This document shows positions 46,322 through 60,000 of a stretch of 64,000 bases of DNA, one piece after another. Source of the DNA: Aradus depressus (Eukaryota; Arthropoda; Insecta; Hemiptera; Aradidae); NCBI GenBank assembly GCA_963662175.1, contig OY759218.1, positions 51,777,427-51,841,426 of the forward strand. Direction: 5' to 3'. Every line of letters begins with the position of its first letter. Position 1 is the stretch's first letter. The notes beneath the pieces were generated by a model. That model saw only the letters and a program-made list of their open reading frames with translations, had not been told where the DNA came from and did no database searches. The position numbers were made by a program, and so were the translations under genes.

Positions 46322-49300
46322 AACGTTTTTTATGGAAACTTTACTTGTACTCCTTGGCAGCTGGTTCGTTAGCGTTTTGTTCATAATATTTATTATTGGC
46401 ATATTTTTATATTATTATGGAAGAGATATTTTTTTATTATTATTCTTTTAAGAAAATTGAAGCCGTTGATATGGTTTAACGATATAGCATGTAATGTGTA
46501 TTTTCAAAAATCATTTTTTTAAACTTTTGCGTTGAAACTTATTTCTTTAGCTTCATCAGTTGGTGGGGAAATGCCTCAGTACAATGTTGCCAAAACATTT
46601 GCCGATCGTCGATACAAGGTTGCAAGTGCACGAACATATTTTTATTTGAACGAAGCTACTTGCGAACGAAATGTTGAAACATTTCAAGAGTGTCTTCATG
46701 CAGTTGCAGGTAAAATTATATTTCAGTTAATTTTTTATTTGAAATTGAAGTATTTTTTAGAAGTATTATGAGTGCCTGAGAAGCCAATTATGTCTATCTT
46801 CTGGCAGATTTTAAGTAATGCGTACTGTCGCCTTCTTTATAACCTAATATAACTATATTGACATAGTTCATTGACTTTATTAACCGTAATAAATTAATTT
46901 TAACGTTTTTTATTAAAACGTTCTGACTAGTCAATTATTCTTTTTATAATAATTTTTCCTATCATATGGCTGATTAGTTAATAAATATGCTTTTCGTATG
47001 AGATGACGAATTTTGGCTAGCAAGTGTATTCTAGTTTCATTTGGTATGCACTCTATTTTTTGTGAATTTATGAGAACAAGTTAATATGAATTGGTCGGAT
47101 TCCAGATCTACTTTGTGAAATTTTTTGTTAGAAGGATATTCTAAGAGGAAAACTATTCATTATAAGTATACAAAATTGGAATATAATTTGTAATGTTTAC
47201 CTTTCGTTATTATGTTGCTTTTTTCACATATCTTAATAATGATCATGGTTTTGCTGCCTCGTGTATTTTACTCAGCACAATAGATAATGCTGAAAGAGGC
47301 GAAACTGTAGTCGCGTAAATTTTGACTAATATAGTGAAAATATTGACATTAGTGTCTGTGCTCTTTCTCTCCTTCTGAGAGAAGTAAATACGGGAATTTA
47401 ATTGAGACGCAAATTGTTTATGAAAGTCATTAAAAACCTCTTAATACTCGTGCTGCGCCGAAAATTGACTGAATTTATCGGTACTTTTGATTATCCGGAA
47501 AATGTAGTTATCCGTAAAGTCGTTCGCCCCTTCTGTGCGGATAATCAAGGTTTACAGTGCATGAAATCAGCTTTATTAAGAATTAATAAAAAGTGTACAT
47601 TTGAATGTGTAGAATAAATTGATATTTCAAAGTAATCATTTTCAGTTGAAAAATCATCATCTATGTTGATCCCTCACACTATTGTGAGGGCCTCGAAATT
47701 TTCAACTTGTTTTATCAGGCACTCACATTTTTGAGTAGCAACGTATGACTTTTATTAATAAATGTTTGTGTTAATTGTGTAGGCGTACAATGCTGTAATG
47801 TATCTGGCACAGTATTTAGATACTCGACGTATATCTCCAAGAGTCACTAATTACCTTACGCAATCCAGTAACTGTATCTACTTTCTTTCCTCAGTCCAGT
47901 AGCTGTATTTTAGGTACTAGAAACTGTTTTGGCTAAAAATAAACCAATTAACCAAGCTACTGTTACAACCAGCATCTCACTCTGCTTCTGTAAACTCTGC
48001 CCGGAGACAACAAAAAAACGCTGCAAAATTGAAAATAAAATCCAATGGCTTCGGCTATGTGTCACTCATCTCTTGGGCTCTCACTTTTTCCGGATATTTG
48101 AAAACTTTAGTGTGTTGCGCTATCGCTGATAACCGATATTTTTAGAAATTATATTCTTTATCTCTAAAACAAATATACGGTAGTTATTAGCTGTTATATG
48201 AATGACGGTTTGATACAAAACCGTAGCCTACAACAAAAACTTTTTAAATCTAACAAACCTTTGAAAAGCATATTTAACTGTAGCTAGTTACAGATTTGAT
48301 CTGAGTATCTGTATCTAGGTACTGAAAAGTGAGGTATATGTTACAACACTTGTAGTGTAGTCATCCAAACTTAAATATGGTTAATATAGTCACAATTTTC
48401 AGGAGCAACGTACGGAACCGGAATAACAGCTATTAAACTTACAGCTCTTGGAAGACCTCAGTTGTTGGTAAATATTTTTATTATTATTTTTTTTTTTCAA
48501 CCAAATTTAAGTTCAGTCTGAGCTGTTTTTTGGTGAATTCCTCTTCTCATGCTCTCTTTTATTGTACAGCTGAATATCTTCGTATTAACTGATTAGAACA
48601 TGACTGTTTCATTAATTTTTTTATTATACGTATTTAGTTTAATAATGGAGAAGAAAACCACAGGAATTAATAAATCCCGTTGAAAACTCGGATCTCGAAT
48701 TTTCACACGATTAAAATATTGTTTTTATAGTAAGACATAAGATAGTAAAAATGTATACCATCCCATTGGAAAAATATAGTTAGACAAAACGTCTAGCAAG
48801 TAAAATTTGATCTGTCCAGTAATACTATATTATTTAAATTGGAAATTTTCAGTTGCAGCTTTCAGAAGTCATTATGAGGGCCCGACAATTTGTTGGTGAA
48901 GTTATAGGAGGCCAGGGAAACGTTATTGGTCAGAAATTAACCACAGAAGATCTGAAAAAAAGATTAGAACAAGCTGGGATCACGGATACAAAAAAATTTC
49001 TTGAAAAAGTTGTCAAAGACAGCGAAGGGTAAGTATGTTATTTTTTAGCCATTATTTTTAATAAATCTGTAAAAATTGACCGATCTCGTATTTTTAGATC
49101 TCAAGTTATAGTTTTTTTGTCTAGAAATGGCTGCCTCCTGGTTTGCTTCCAGGTTTAGTGAGGCGGGGCCAAAAACACGAAAATTCTAATGGTACCACAA
49201 AACTGCCTTTTGGCCTTACTATTGAAGTGTTAAGACTCTCCCAGGCGGGGTTCGAACCCGCATCAGTGGTAGGACCATGCGATTAAAGCCCTACGCTCTA

Positions 49301-50012
49301 GCTCGCAGGCCCCAATATATTAACATTTCTAGTATATTCATCGAACCTGAAAAATTTTAACTTGTAATTACCAATCATTGTTATGATGTTATTGATAAAT
49401 AAATATTTACAAATTTTGGCAATAATAATAAGCAAAAGTAACTGGTCGGCATAAAGACATGCATTTTATACTAGGGGTGGGTGATGATTTCCTTAATGTG
49501 CCCGCTTGACCTCAGGCCCAAATTTTTTATTCAATTACTCTCCTTGCTATAGTTGAACTGACAGTTATCATTTGATGTAAGTGCTGAAAGTTTTTTTTGT
49601 TCATTTAGAACGTAAAACGTAACTGTTTCATAGGAACTTTACTGATGTGTTTTTGGTGAAGTACCACGTAAATTAAAACCTTTCATTTAATTTAATGGTG
49701 AAATGTTCTCATGAATTTGAGAGAGAATGAAAGTAGTTTAACTGTTGAGAGTAAGTTTCCATGTAAATATAAATATAATCTATTCTTAGGCCAACCTCAC
49801 ATTAGGCAATTCTGAAGCGACGCGACTGATACTCAAGTATCAGCCATTTGAGTTGCCTGTGGGTATGATACCCGTAGGCAACTTTTCTCCTCACACTGAG
49901 GATACTGTGCAGCGACTAGGATCTCTTCAGTCTCCATCTAGCCGTGGCGAGAAGCTGAGTTGTTCACCATGTCAAGTGAAGATTCTTCAAGTGATGAAGA
50001 TGTCGTTGTGTC

Positions 50013-50056
<44 letters not shown>

Positions 50057-53000
50057 GAAAAAGGAAAATCCGAAGATTATGGCGCCATCCTTACATCGAA
50101 AGGAATGTTAAATGCAGATTTCTCCGCAATTATTATCTGGAATTAATAACAATAACAGTTATAATATATAAATATTATAATAATATATAAATAAATATAT
50201 ATTATATACTTCACAGGATGTCAAATATAAGATAGTCTGACCTCTCACAGATTTTTATTGGTAGTAATAGCTAGCCGGCTTTCGAGGTTTCCCTCATCAT
50301 CAGGCAGTCTGATAAAAAATTAAAAATTTTGAATAAATCTAAATAATATAATAAAAATAAATAAATAACAATCTAAAACATTAACAATTTAAAATATCAT
50401 GGATGGGGACAGACGAGTTATCCCTGTCCACCATCTGATGAGAGTTGTGACTCCAGATGGTGGACAGGGATAACTCGTCTGTCCCCATCCATGATATTTA
50501 ATTATTACCAATAAACATCTGTGAGAGGTCAGACTATCTTATATTTGACATCCTGTAAAATAATCACTTCTCACTACATCAGCCATCTTCATATTATTAT
50601 ATACTTGTTATTGTTAATGGGTTTTTCTTCTCTTTTCTTATATTTCGCACTTTGTGACCTGAGGAAGGGGCGTAAAAAGTTCCGAAATGCCATCGAGAAA
50701 AAAACACTTAAGGAAAAGTTATAATACATTATTATCTCAATTTTAATTAAAAAAAAAAAAAAAAATTATTTACTGTAATTAATTATTATTAATACTATGT
50801 ATTATTATTTTTTTACCATTTATTTTCAAGTATTTATTTATTCATTTAATTTTATTTTTAGTAGTCTAGTTAATTCACATGTGTTGCGGACACTATCCGC
50901 AATTATTTCTCCATCCATAAGACAGAGGAACACACAAATGCGGGAATGTGTGAGTGCAGAAGAGTGTATTCACTAGCCATGGCGAGGCGACGCAGGAGAC
51001 TCAAGGGACGGGCGACCTTCCTAGCAGGTCGCTTGAGACTGGTAGGATACGGGTAGGATACGCGTCTCCTGGGAGTGGCGTCGTTTGTGTCTCCCCACCA
51101 CTCAACATAGGAAGTGACGTCTAAGATACCCTCAAGATACTTGAGTATCGGTCGCGTCGCTTCGGAATTGCCTAATGTGAGGTTGGCCTTAATTCTAATA
51201 ATCTTCTATTATAGTTGTAATTGTAATTCATTTAGGAAGGAATCCTATTATAGGGAGAAGACCCCCTAATCTTATTATATTAATTGAACTAATGAGTTTT
51301 TCTTGGGTGATATGTAGTATAAATTATATTTTTTAAATGTAAGACATGTAGTTATAAGTAATATGTAGTATATTGCTAGGTAAATAGTTATATGCCTTTT
51401 GGTCGTGTTTGCTATGCCCACTAGAGATATTTAAGTCTACACTTTGACGAAAGTAGGAAATTGACTGGCTGACTTGAAAGCTGAAGGAGACTTCTCCCAG
51501 GTTTCATTCCTGGTGTTCGAAGATTATTTTATCGTGCTAACGAGAAAAGCAGTTAGTCAAATCTTTTTGAGATATGTAGGTTTTATATCGGTTGGAATCG
51601 TTTTTTAATACTTTATCTTTTGTAATGTATAAAATCAGTGTTATTTTTTCTGTAAGAAATAAGTATGAGCTGCAGAAATAAGTTACTGTGTTTCGCTGTT
51701 TCACAGTAAGTAAAAAACAGTAGTCGGTTTAATTTTAAAGGGTAACTGAAAATTATGTAATTCATTATTATTAGCAACAATTTTAAAGACCAAATTAACT
51801 ATTAGCATATTCCTTTCCCTCACAGAAACGTGGCAAGCTCATACATTTTCGTCCATTTTTATCTAAATTGTCTTTCATAGTTACTGTTTTTCTCCGCTTA
51901 AAAACCAAAATTTATAATATATACCGTCATTTCCCGATTCCGCGGTGAATTCTATATTACGTATTGTAGTGGAAATGGATCTTGTGGGATGAGAATGATT
52001 TAAAATGGAATTACCCCATCACATTGGAGATTTAAGCAAAATATTTATTTTGTGTTGTAGAGTGATTCACTTGTTTCCTTGGAGCGGGATTGTGGACGAA
52101 AACTTCCAGCTTAGCGACACGTTCCGAGTGCCAAGCATCAAAGAGGGTAGAATGGTTCGACTTATTTCTCAGCTCTCTTCAAGAGAAGAGGAAATGTTTC
52201 GTAACATGATTCGCCGTGTCAACACCCTGGTAAAGGTTAGTGTCCTCTGGTACATCAGTTTTTGAAAAGTCTCTTGCTTGACTTCATCCAACTTCACTTT
52301 AGCTTATTATCCTTAATACGCAAACAGCATTTTTTTAAAGTAATTTTTTGAAGTGAAACTTCTATGATGTCGTAATTCAGTTTGCTCGCGTTTTCATCTT
52401 AAATAGTTATTGTGACCCATGCCCGGGCTTTAACTACGAGGTCGCCTACTACCAGAGCGCTCTTTCATCGCTCTGGTGGACATGAGCCCGACTATACAGT
52501 TGGGATTCCTAACTTTTACCCACCCTAAGTTTTTATTCACCTAGAGTTAGGGGTATTTAACGAGTACCTGACATCGTACAGGCTCGGGACCATCGCTTAA
52601 CGTCCATCCGAAGGACGGCAAGGGCCAGTTTTTTTCATCTCCAGGTATAAAACCTAAGAGCCTCAGCCGTGTTCCGAACCGCGATCTTGAGCTCAGTAAA
52701 CAAGCACGCTACCTCAGATGGTGCCCTTAATTTTTGAAGGTGTTGATTACTCTAATTTTTATTGAACCCATTTCATGAAATATTGTGAGTAGCTCTATCA
52801 TATGTTTAACATGAAGAAACCCATTTCGAAATTCGAAAAATTGCATTAGTTTTTCGGATATTGAAAATATGAGGGTACTTGATTCAACTGCTCGCGTTTT
52901 CGTCTTAATTTTTGCAGTTATTGTTTATACTAATTGCTACCGGACCAATAAGTTATATTAAATATTTAGACGAAAAATTGCAATAGTTTTGCACATATTA

Positions 53001-54046
53001 AGAAAAATATGATAATATGGTGGGAATATAGTTTCTCTCGGATTAAGAAATAAAATGGTCGTAATGCATATCGATGGAATGTTAATGAATTTAGAAAGAT
53101 ATATTTCGATGTTACTGTTCTGAAACGGCTAGCTAAATAATAATATCATCAGAAACGTAACACACATGGTATTAATCAATGCTTCAAAAATTCATCATCT
53201 GTTTTATTTCACAAACTCTTTTCAAAAAACGTAGAGGTTTCACTTTAATAAACAGAGTGTACTTGGTGCACTGCTCCAGATTTTTTTTTTTTTTTTACTG
53301 TGTACCCATACCATGCATTCTTAACTTTCCTTTTCCCCCGCAGACATTGCCATTGGCAGGTTCTATGCATTAGTGGCTTGGATTAAATAAAACAAAGCTG
53401 AAAAAGGTAATCCATTATTCCCTTTATGAAATTCATCTTTACATTTTTAGGGTTCCGTAGGTCGAAGCACGAATACGAAACCCTATTAACGAGTGTTTGA
53501 CATCTCCCCCTTCCCCGGATATCTTAGAAGGTACTGAAGCTTATAACTGAAACTTGATGGTATGTAGGTAGACCTTGCGAAAAATTGATTGGGTAAACAA
53601 CAGTAGGGTAAAAAAGAAATATTAAGCAAAATACATTTTTAGTTCAGATTGGGTTAGAGTATATTCCGAAAAAACCTGCTTCAAATAGCATTTATATTGA
53701 ATTGCTTAGTTCACGGTTGTGCCAAAGTCTCGAAGAGGTTTGAAATTTTAATAACTTTTTTATTATTAATTTTTTCTTTTATTTTTTCCAGGTAATCTGA
53801 ATAATATTTGAGAAACTAATCATGGAAGAATTCATAATCTAGTACCGAACGCAAATAGTGCGATTTTATTTTGGAAAACAGTATTTGATTAATGATTGGA
53901 GGGAGAACTATTGATGTTTCTGACCGAAGCGCCCAAAAGCCCGCTGCTCTAGCTGAACGTAGTCTGCCGGATCGTATCAAGTCACTTACGAAACCCTACT
54001 GCTCGAAACATTCAGTCAAGCAAAGAATCAACCTGCATTAAACTAG

Positions 54047-54080
<34 letters not shown>

Positions 54081-57000
54081 ATTCATCGCAAAATGTAACC
54101 GGACATATCTTACGATTTAGTGCTAATTTGTTTCTCTCTTCCCGATTTTGTTGCTCCAACCCTTTAGCAGGAATTTGCAGTCATAGGTGGGGGGGGGGGG
54201 GGGGGGGGGGGATAGCTCAACGTTAAACCCGAATTCCTGCTAAACGGTTGGAGCAACAAAATCAGGAATAGAGCAACAAATTAGCACATAAATAGCACTA
54301 AATCGTGGGATATGTCCGGTTTGATTTTGCGATGGGAGGGGGGGGGGGGGGGGGGGGGGCTAGCGTAATGTAGGTGAAGAATCATTGTTTCCAAAATTAA
54401 TTTACCGTTTATTATTTGGTTGTGAACTTTTCTATGATTCAGTTTCCCAAATGTTACTTAAAATACCTTATGAAAAAAGAATATATATTAAACGATAAAA
54501 CCCTTCATGCGCCATCCTGCACATTCAACTATTTCAAAAGTCAACATTATTTTTAATGAGTATAAAACGTGATAAAAATGAATTGACCAAAAATTAAGAT
54601 ACCTCTCTGAATTCTGTGGTGGTGTGATTGTGAACTAAACTTTACTTTTTGTGAATGTTGTTAATTTTTTTCTTCTGTTTTCCTGTTTGAAAAAATGTTA
54701 ACCCATGGAATCGTCGAATTTCCTATGTAGTGGCGTAGGTTGTACCTATACTACAGAACTGTATATTAATGTTTACATCAACTCTTATTGATCTACGGAA
54801 CCCTTCAATGTGTGAGCTGTTCACACTTCTCTGAAATATTTTTGTGTATTTATGTATTTAAGAAGGAAAAGAAAAAATTAATAAAAACTTTACTCCTTAA
54901 ATATAAATTCCTGTGAAGTTTCTGTAATCAATTATTGTTCTGCATGGTCGGTTGTGGGCTCGAATAAATAAATTATTAATGTGTTTTGTCTTGTTTTCTA
55001 AGTATAATTATACTTTTATACTAAACAAATCTATTTTATTTGGTAATCGTTCACTATTACTACGTGGCTCCAAATTTTACCATATTCAGATAAATTATTA
55101 TTTAAATTACTGTAGTTATAAAATAAAAGAAAATGAAGGTCGAAAAAGTACAGAAATATGAACCTATACAGAGAGACCTAAGAAAAACAATTTTCCCGAA
55201 CAACACTTATCTGTTAGTTCATCATAACCATTTATTTTTGTGATGTTTTAATATAACTAAATAAGATAAAATTATTTCAGACAGCCAAGGACTTAGATGT
55301 TAGGGTTATGATTGACGCAGAACAAACCTACTTTCAACCTGCCATTTCAAGAATTACTTTGGAAATGATGAGAAAATATAACACGGATAAGGTTAGTACC
55401 ATAATGAAGATGGTTCTTAGTAGATAAACCTTGGGACCTTATAAAAAAATTAATTTTTCTTAAACAAATTCCTACAAAACATAGGTTCGTAAATACTTTT
55501 TTAAATACTACAACCAAGAAAGCTTAAAAACAATTTTTTTCAGCTCATTTTGCTAAATAAATCAATTTCAACTTGACGATTAAAAAATACATCCTGTCAA
55601 ATGGTGAACAGCGTTACATTTCCGAAACAAAATTAGCACTCATAATCTATTTCAGGGAATGGAGAGATGTTATTCATATTGTTTCAAGAAAAAACTCGGG
55701 TGGAAAAAAACTCACAAAAACAAACATTATTGTCAATACATTTGGTCCTCCTATAAGGTTTGTCTTCTACCTCGAATAGGGCCACCTGGTATTTGGACAT
55801 ATTATTCTAGAATTCTAGACCGGAATTTGTATAAATTGCATTTTATATTATTTATTTATGTGAAAATTGTACAATGTTCTCTTGAATTTCAGGCTATTGT
55901 ATTTAATACATACCAATGTTATCTGAAAGATGCTTTCAAGGAGGTTTCTATGGATTTAGAGCAAGCTAAAAGACAGAACTTTTATTTCGGTTGTAAGTTA
56001 GTACGTGGGGCATATATGGAACAGGTAACTATTATTAATTTTTTTTCATTGCGAAAAGTGAGGTGTCCCAACCAGCGGTCCTGTACTGTAGCAACAAAAT
56101 GGCGGCGCATCACACTCAATAACATTTCTTCCTCATGTAATTTTGCATCCTCTACGTTTCATTTTGTATTATTATTTTTTGTTTGAAAGGACATGCAGTT
56201 TGTAACTGTGTTACTGATGTTTATTAAAATATTTTAATTTAATACACCGGGTGTTCGGACACATCTTAATATCTCGAGTTCTATTGATATGGGGCTCCCC
56301 GTCATATAAGTTCTTGGTGTTGTAGACTCTCTCCTACATCATCAATCCTCTGGGACACTGTTTGTCGAAGATCCCCAGACATAAGGCATAAGTCTCCAAC
56401 CAAAAGTATAGTTCTTGACGCGCGCCGCTGTTCTATAAGATTGCATTCGCCTAAGGATTTTCAGACGATGAAATATAAAACTAAATGCGAAAAATAAATT
56501 ATACCTGAAACTGATATCTTGTAGTTAGATACAATTCCATAGTGCTGGTTAATTTTCGTGTTTGAAAAGAGCTCAGGGAACACTGCCTTTAGTAATTTAA
56601 GGTATAAAATCCATTTCTAACTAAAAAAGGAACTAGGAACCGAACTGTGGAACTACATAGCCGGTGATTCACCGACGACTTTTTTAAAATTTAAATTCAA
56701 AACCCCATATGAAACACACTTATTAATTTCACGTAAAATCGGCTGAAGGGGACTGGGGGATCAGAGGAGGGGGCTCGATTCAAAAACCCTAATAACTGCC
56801 GATATTATGAATGTATTGGAATATCCAGGAAATGTCCCCATGCAGCTCTGTCCTGGGCTCCACCAGCCCACCGCACCAAACCGTCTTGCGTCTCTGTTCA
56901 CAGTCTCCAGCCATCTTCTTCTGGGTCGTCCCACTCTTCTCCTACCCTCCGGTGTCACATTCACAAGTTTCCTTGGTGTAAGGTCCTCGTCCATCCGTCT

Positions 57001-60000
57001 TACGTGTCCAGCCGAACGGAGTCTGGCAACTCTAATCCAGTGCAACAATTTCGGCTCGGTATAGAGTGCTTACAACTCGTATCGGTACGCCAAACGCCCT
57101 CCTGGATGGGGCCATAGATCTTTCGGAGTATTCTCCTCTCGAAGATGTCAAGGCACTTATCTTCCGCCACGTCCTTGTCTCCGACCCGTATGTCAGAACT
57201 TGCCTCGTAAGCGTCTTATACAGCAGCACCTTCGTGTCTCTGGGGAGCAGCCGGAATTTAAATTGTGACTGGAGGCCACAGTAACTCCGGCTGACCGCCC
57301 ACATCGTTGGCCCGGTCTATATAAGAGCCCAGGTAGACAAAGCCCTTAACCGTATCGAATGAATAGTCGGCAACTTGAAGAGGGTTTAGATCTCTTCGTC
57401 TTCCACCTGCCACCATGTATTTTTTTTTTTTTTTTCGTTCACGGTTAAGCCAATCCACCTTGCAGCCGCTTCAACAGCCATGAAGGAGCTTCTTAGGTCT
57501 TGCTCTGACCGGGCTATGATGTCGACATCGTCAGCATATGCCAGGATCTGCACGGATTTGTTGAAAATGTGTCTGTTGGTCTTGATGCCTGAGTCCCCTA
57601 TCACCTTCTCCAGGGCTATATTAAAGAGGAGGCAGGCCAGCGCGCCACCCTGCCTCAGACCAGGATATCTGTCAAATCGGACTGGACCCTGATGCACCAG
57701 TCGGATCAGCTTACTGGACACCCCCAGTTCCCCCATTCCTGTATAAAGCTGTGGCCTTTTCACCGTATCATAGCCTGCCCTAAAATCCACCCGTCCCTCC
57801 AACGTGGTTCCTCTCATGGTAGCTGTAGTAGACGGTGCTGTCCCTTTTCTCCAGAATCCCCTCACCTTTCCATCTCATTTCCTGCAATGCTACGACGTCC
57901 ACATTGTATTTGGTAAGCTCGTCAAATAGCATTTTTAGCGCACATGGTCTGTAGTGTCACAGCACATTCCAAGTTGGGGTCCGTATATCATTAGTCTGTT
58001 TCCAATAAATCAGTCAAGCTTTTCCTTTTCCTTTTGGTTTCCTAACAAAATGTTTTTTGCAGGGTGGGGTTGTTAGCCCCATGTCCTAACGCCCCAACCT
58101 GGAGCACCAGGGGCTTTTTATTTCAGGGTGCCCTTTCCCTAGATGAGTTGCCTTCACCACGGCTGTAGAACCTCATCCACCCTCGCACTACTACGTATTG
58201 GTGTCTGCTGCTGCCCACCACCAGGAATGTTTATCGACCTCCCGGTTTAGATCCGCATGTTCTGTCGAAAGCAGGGCCACCTCTAGCAGGGTGCGGCTCT
58301 TAACCGCGCACGGACGATCCTGGGAGTAGCGTCCTTGGAGATATATCTACCCATCTCCTTGGCTACTCCCCTAGACTTAAGGGAGGACCAATGTTGGGTC
58401 GACCCCAAAAAAGGTACTACCTCCGCCCAAATGCTTGGCCCCCCTATATAGTCATCTATTGATTTTTAGCTTAAACGGTCAAGTGGTTTTAAATGGAGAG
58501 TCACAAGTTGATTAATTCGTTCTGGAGAAGTACATTGCCGGTGATTCATCACTTCTTCACTCATTCACTTTTTTTTTCAGTTTTTCGTAAATATCTCCTT
58601 ATCTAATGGTGTAATGACCAAGTAGTCGAACAGATTAATACATCAAACAAACAACATCTCCTTATCTATTACTCGAGAGAAAACCTATGTTGACAAAACA
58701 GGCTTGTCTCAGAAACTCCAAAAGAAGTCAATTCGAAAGGAAATGTCCCCCTCAAGGCAACTCCTTGTTTTTGCGTAAGATGGATAAAACAGAAATTGTT
58801 ATAACAAAACTCCGCCAATATCTTGTGATACGTTAAGCTATAAAATGTTGAACGTAGGCTTATCGGATAGAACATTTTATGCACTAGAATTTATAACTAT
58901 TCCCTTTCAAATTTGATTATTTAGCTGAAAAAAGCAGAAGTTTTCCAGTTGTTCACTTTTAAAATGTCATAAATATCCCGAATTAGTTATTAATTATAAC
59001 ACCAACAACATTCACGTTGTAGACAATTTTACGTTCTTTCATGTTGTATATTTCATTTTTGAAAAGCGCTCAGAGTATCAGCAAAACGGGTTATATTCAT
59101 TGTTTTCGAACTCGATATGTTTTTTTTTTTTTTTTTTCTTCCTAGGAAAGAGCGAGAGCTGCGGCTTTAGGATACACGGACCCTGTCAATCCTACTTATG
59201 AGGCAACTTCAGATATGTACCATCGAACCTTGACCGAATGTTTGCGTCAAATAAAGGACCTGAAGGCCAAGGGAGAGCACAATCGCATCGGTATAATGGT
59301 TGCATCTCACAACGAAGACACCGTCAGATTCGCTATTGAAAAGTAAGCTTTTATAGCCTTGGTTAGCGTGAAACTAAGCAAAGTGGGGATGGAATGCATA
59401 ATGGTTGCAAAATGGAATTGAAATTTATTTATAGTGGATGCATAATGTGTGCGTTGACAATTGCGGAGACACAGAAATGAGGCAAGAGAGCTTTTGTTTT
59501 TACATGATAGGGTAGGGTATTGAACTATAAAAAAAACATTGTGTTGAATATTTAGTGAGTGGTAACATTCATAATGGCACTATTTGGTCTCCAAAACCTC
59601 CATAGGCTTCACCACTTTGCGTGATAAATATTTAATAGGTCTAGAATAACAAATTCATTCAATTAATATTTTTTATTTTCAACTGTTTTTTTTTATTATA
59701 TAAATGGATATTGATTATTATAATAAATAATCATATTAAAATACATCGCTCGCATCACCCTGCATTTGTCCTCGGACATGTTTAGTTCTTAGTAGTTCTT
59801 CTTTAGGTTCTTAATATTTTTGTGAAAAATCCTCGACTTCGTGTCACTATAGCCGATGCCTTAATTAATATCCATTACTTTCTTATGTTTTCGATTATTC
59901 TTTCTTTGCGGCGGATCTTAACTGGATTTCAGTTTTGGTTCTTGAAACTATCGTTCTGATATACATTAGTTTTACTGTATTTTAATATTTAAATCTGAGA

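Larger units (their letters stand above)
49789..51188. mobile_element. PIF/Harbinger-like element (1.4 kb, mostly deleted inside)
   Basis: Terminal inverted repeats begin GGCCAACCTCACATTAGGCA on both ends and continue about 50 bp (GAAGCGACGCGAC, ACTCAAGTATC). They are flanked by TTA on both sides (49786-49788, 51189-51191), the 3-bp target duplication of Harbinger. It keeps only the start of a transposase frame (49969-50146) and has a younger foldback element inserted at 50213-50600. PRODH intron 7. Confidence 0.85.

Noticed and set aside
49232..49313. Possible tRNA gene
   Set aside because: Perfect T-arm but no pairing acceptor stem and a poor A box; better seen as SINE-derived.
50421..50431. 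Motif ACAGGGATAAC resembling part of a homing endonuclease site
   Set aside because: Only a partial match, explained by the hairpin arms of the family D element.
52005..52060. Extending PRODH exon 8 upstream to an in-frame ATG at 52005
   Set aside because: The conserved protein starts at the acceptor at 52061, and the preceding frame would not join exon 7 correctly.
55573..55892. Open frame running into PRODH exon 10 from the left
   Set aside because: Intron 9 read-through; the exon border at 55893 has a clear acceptor and the conserved protein begins there.
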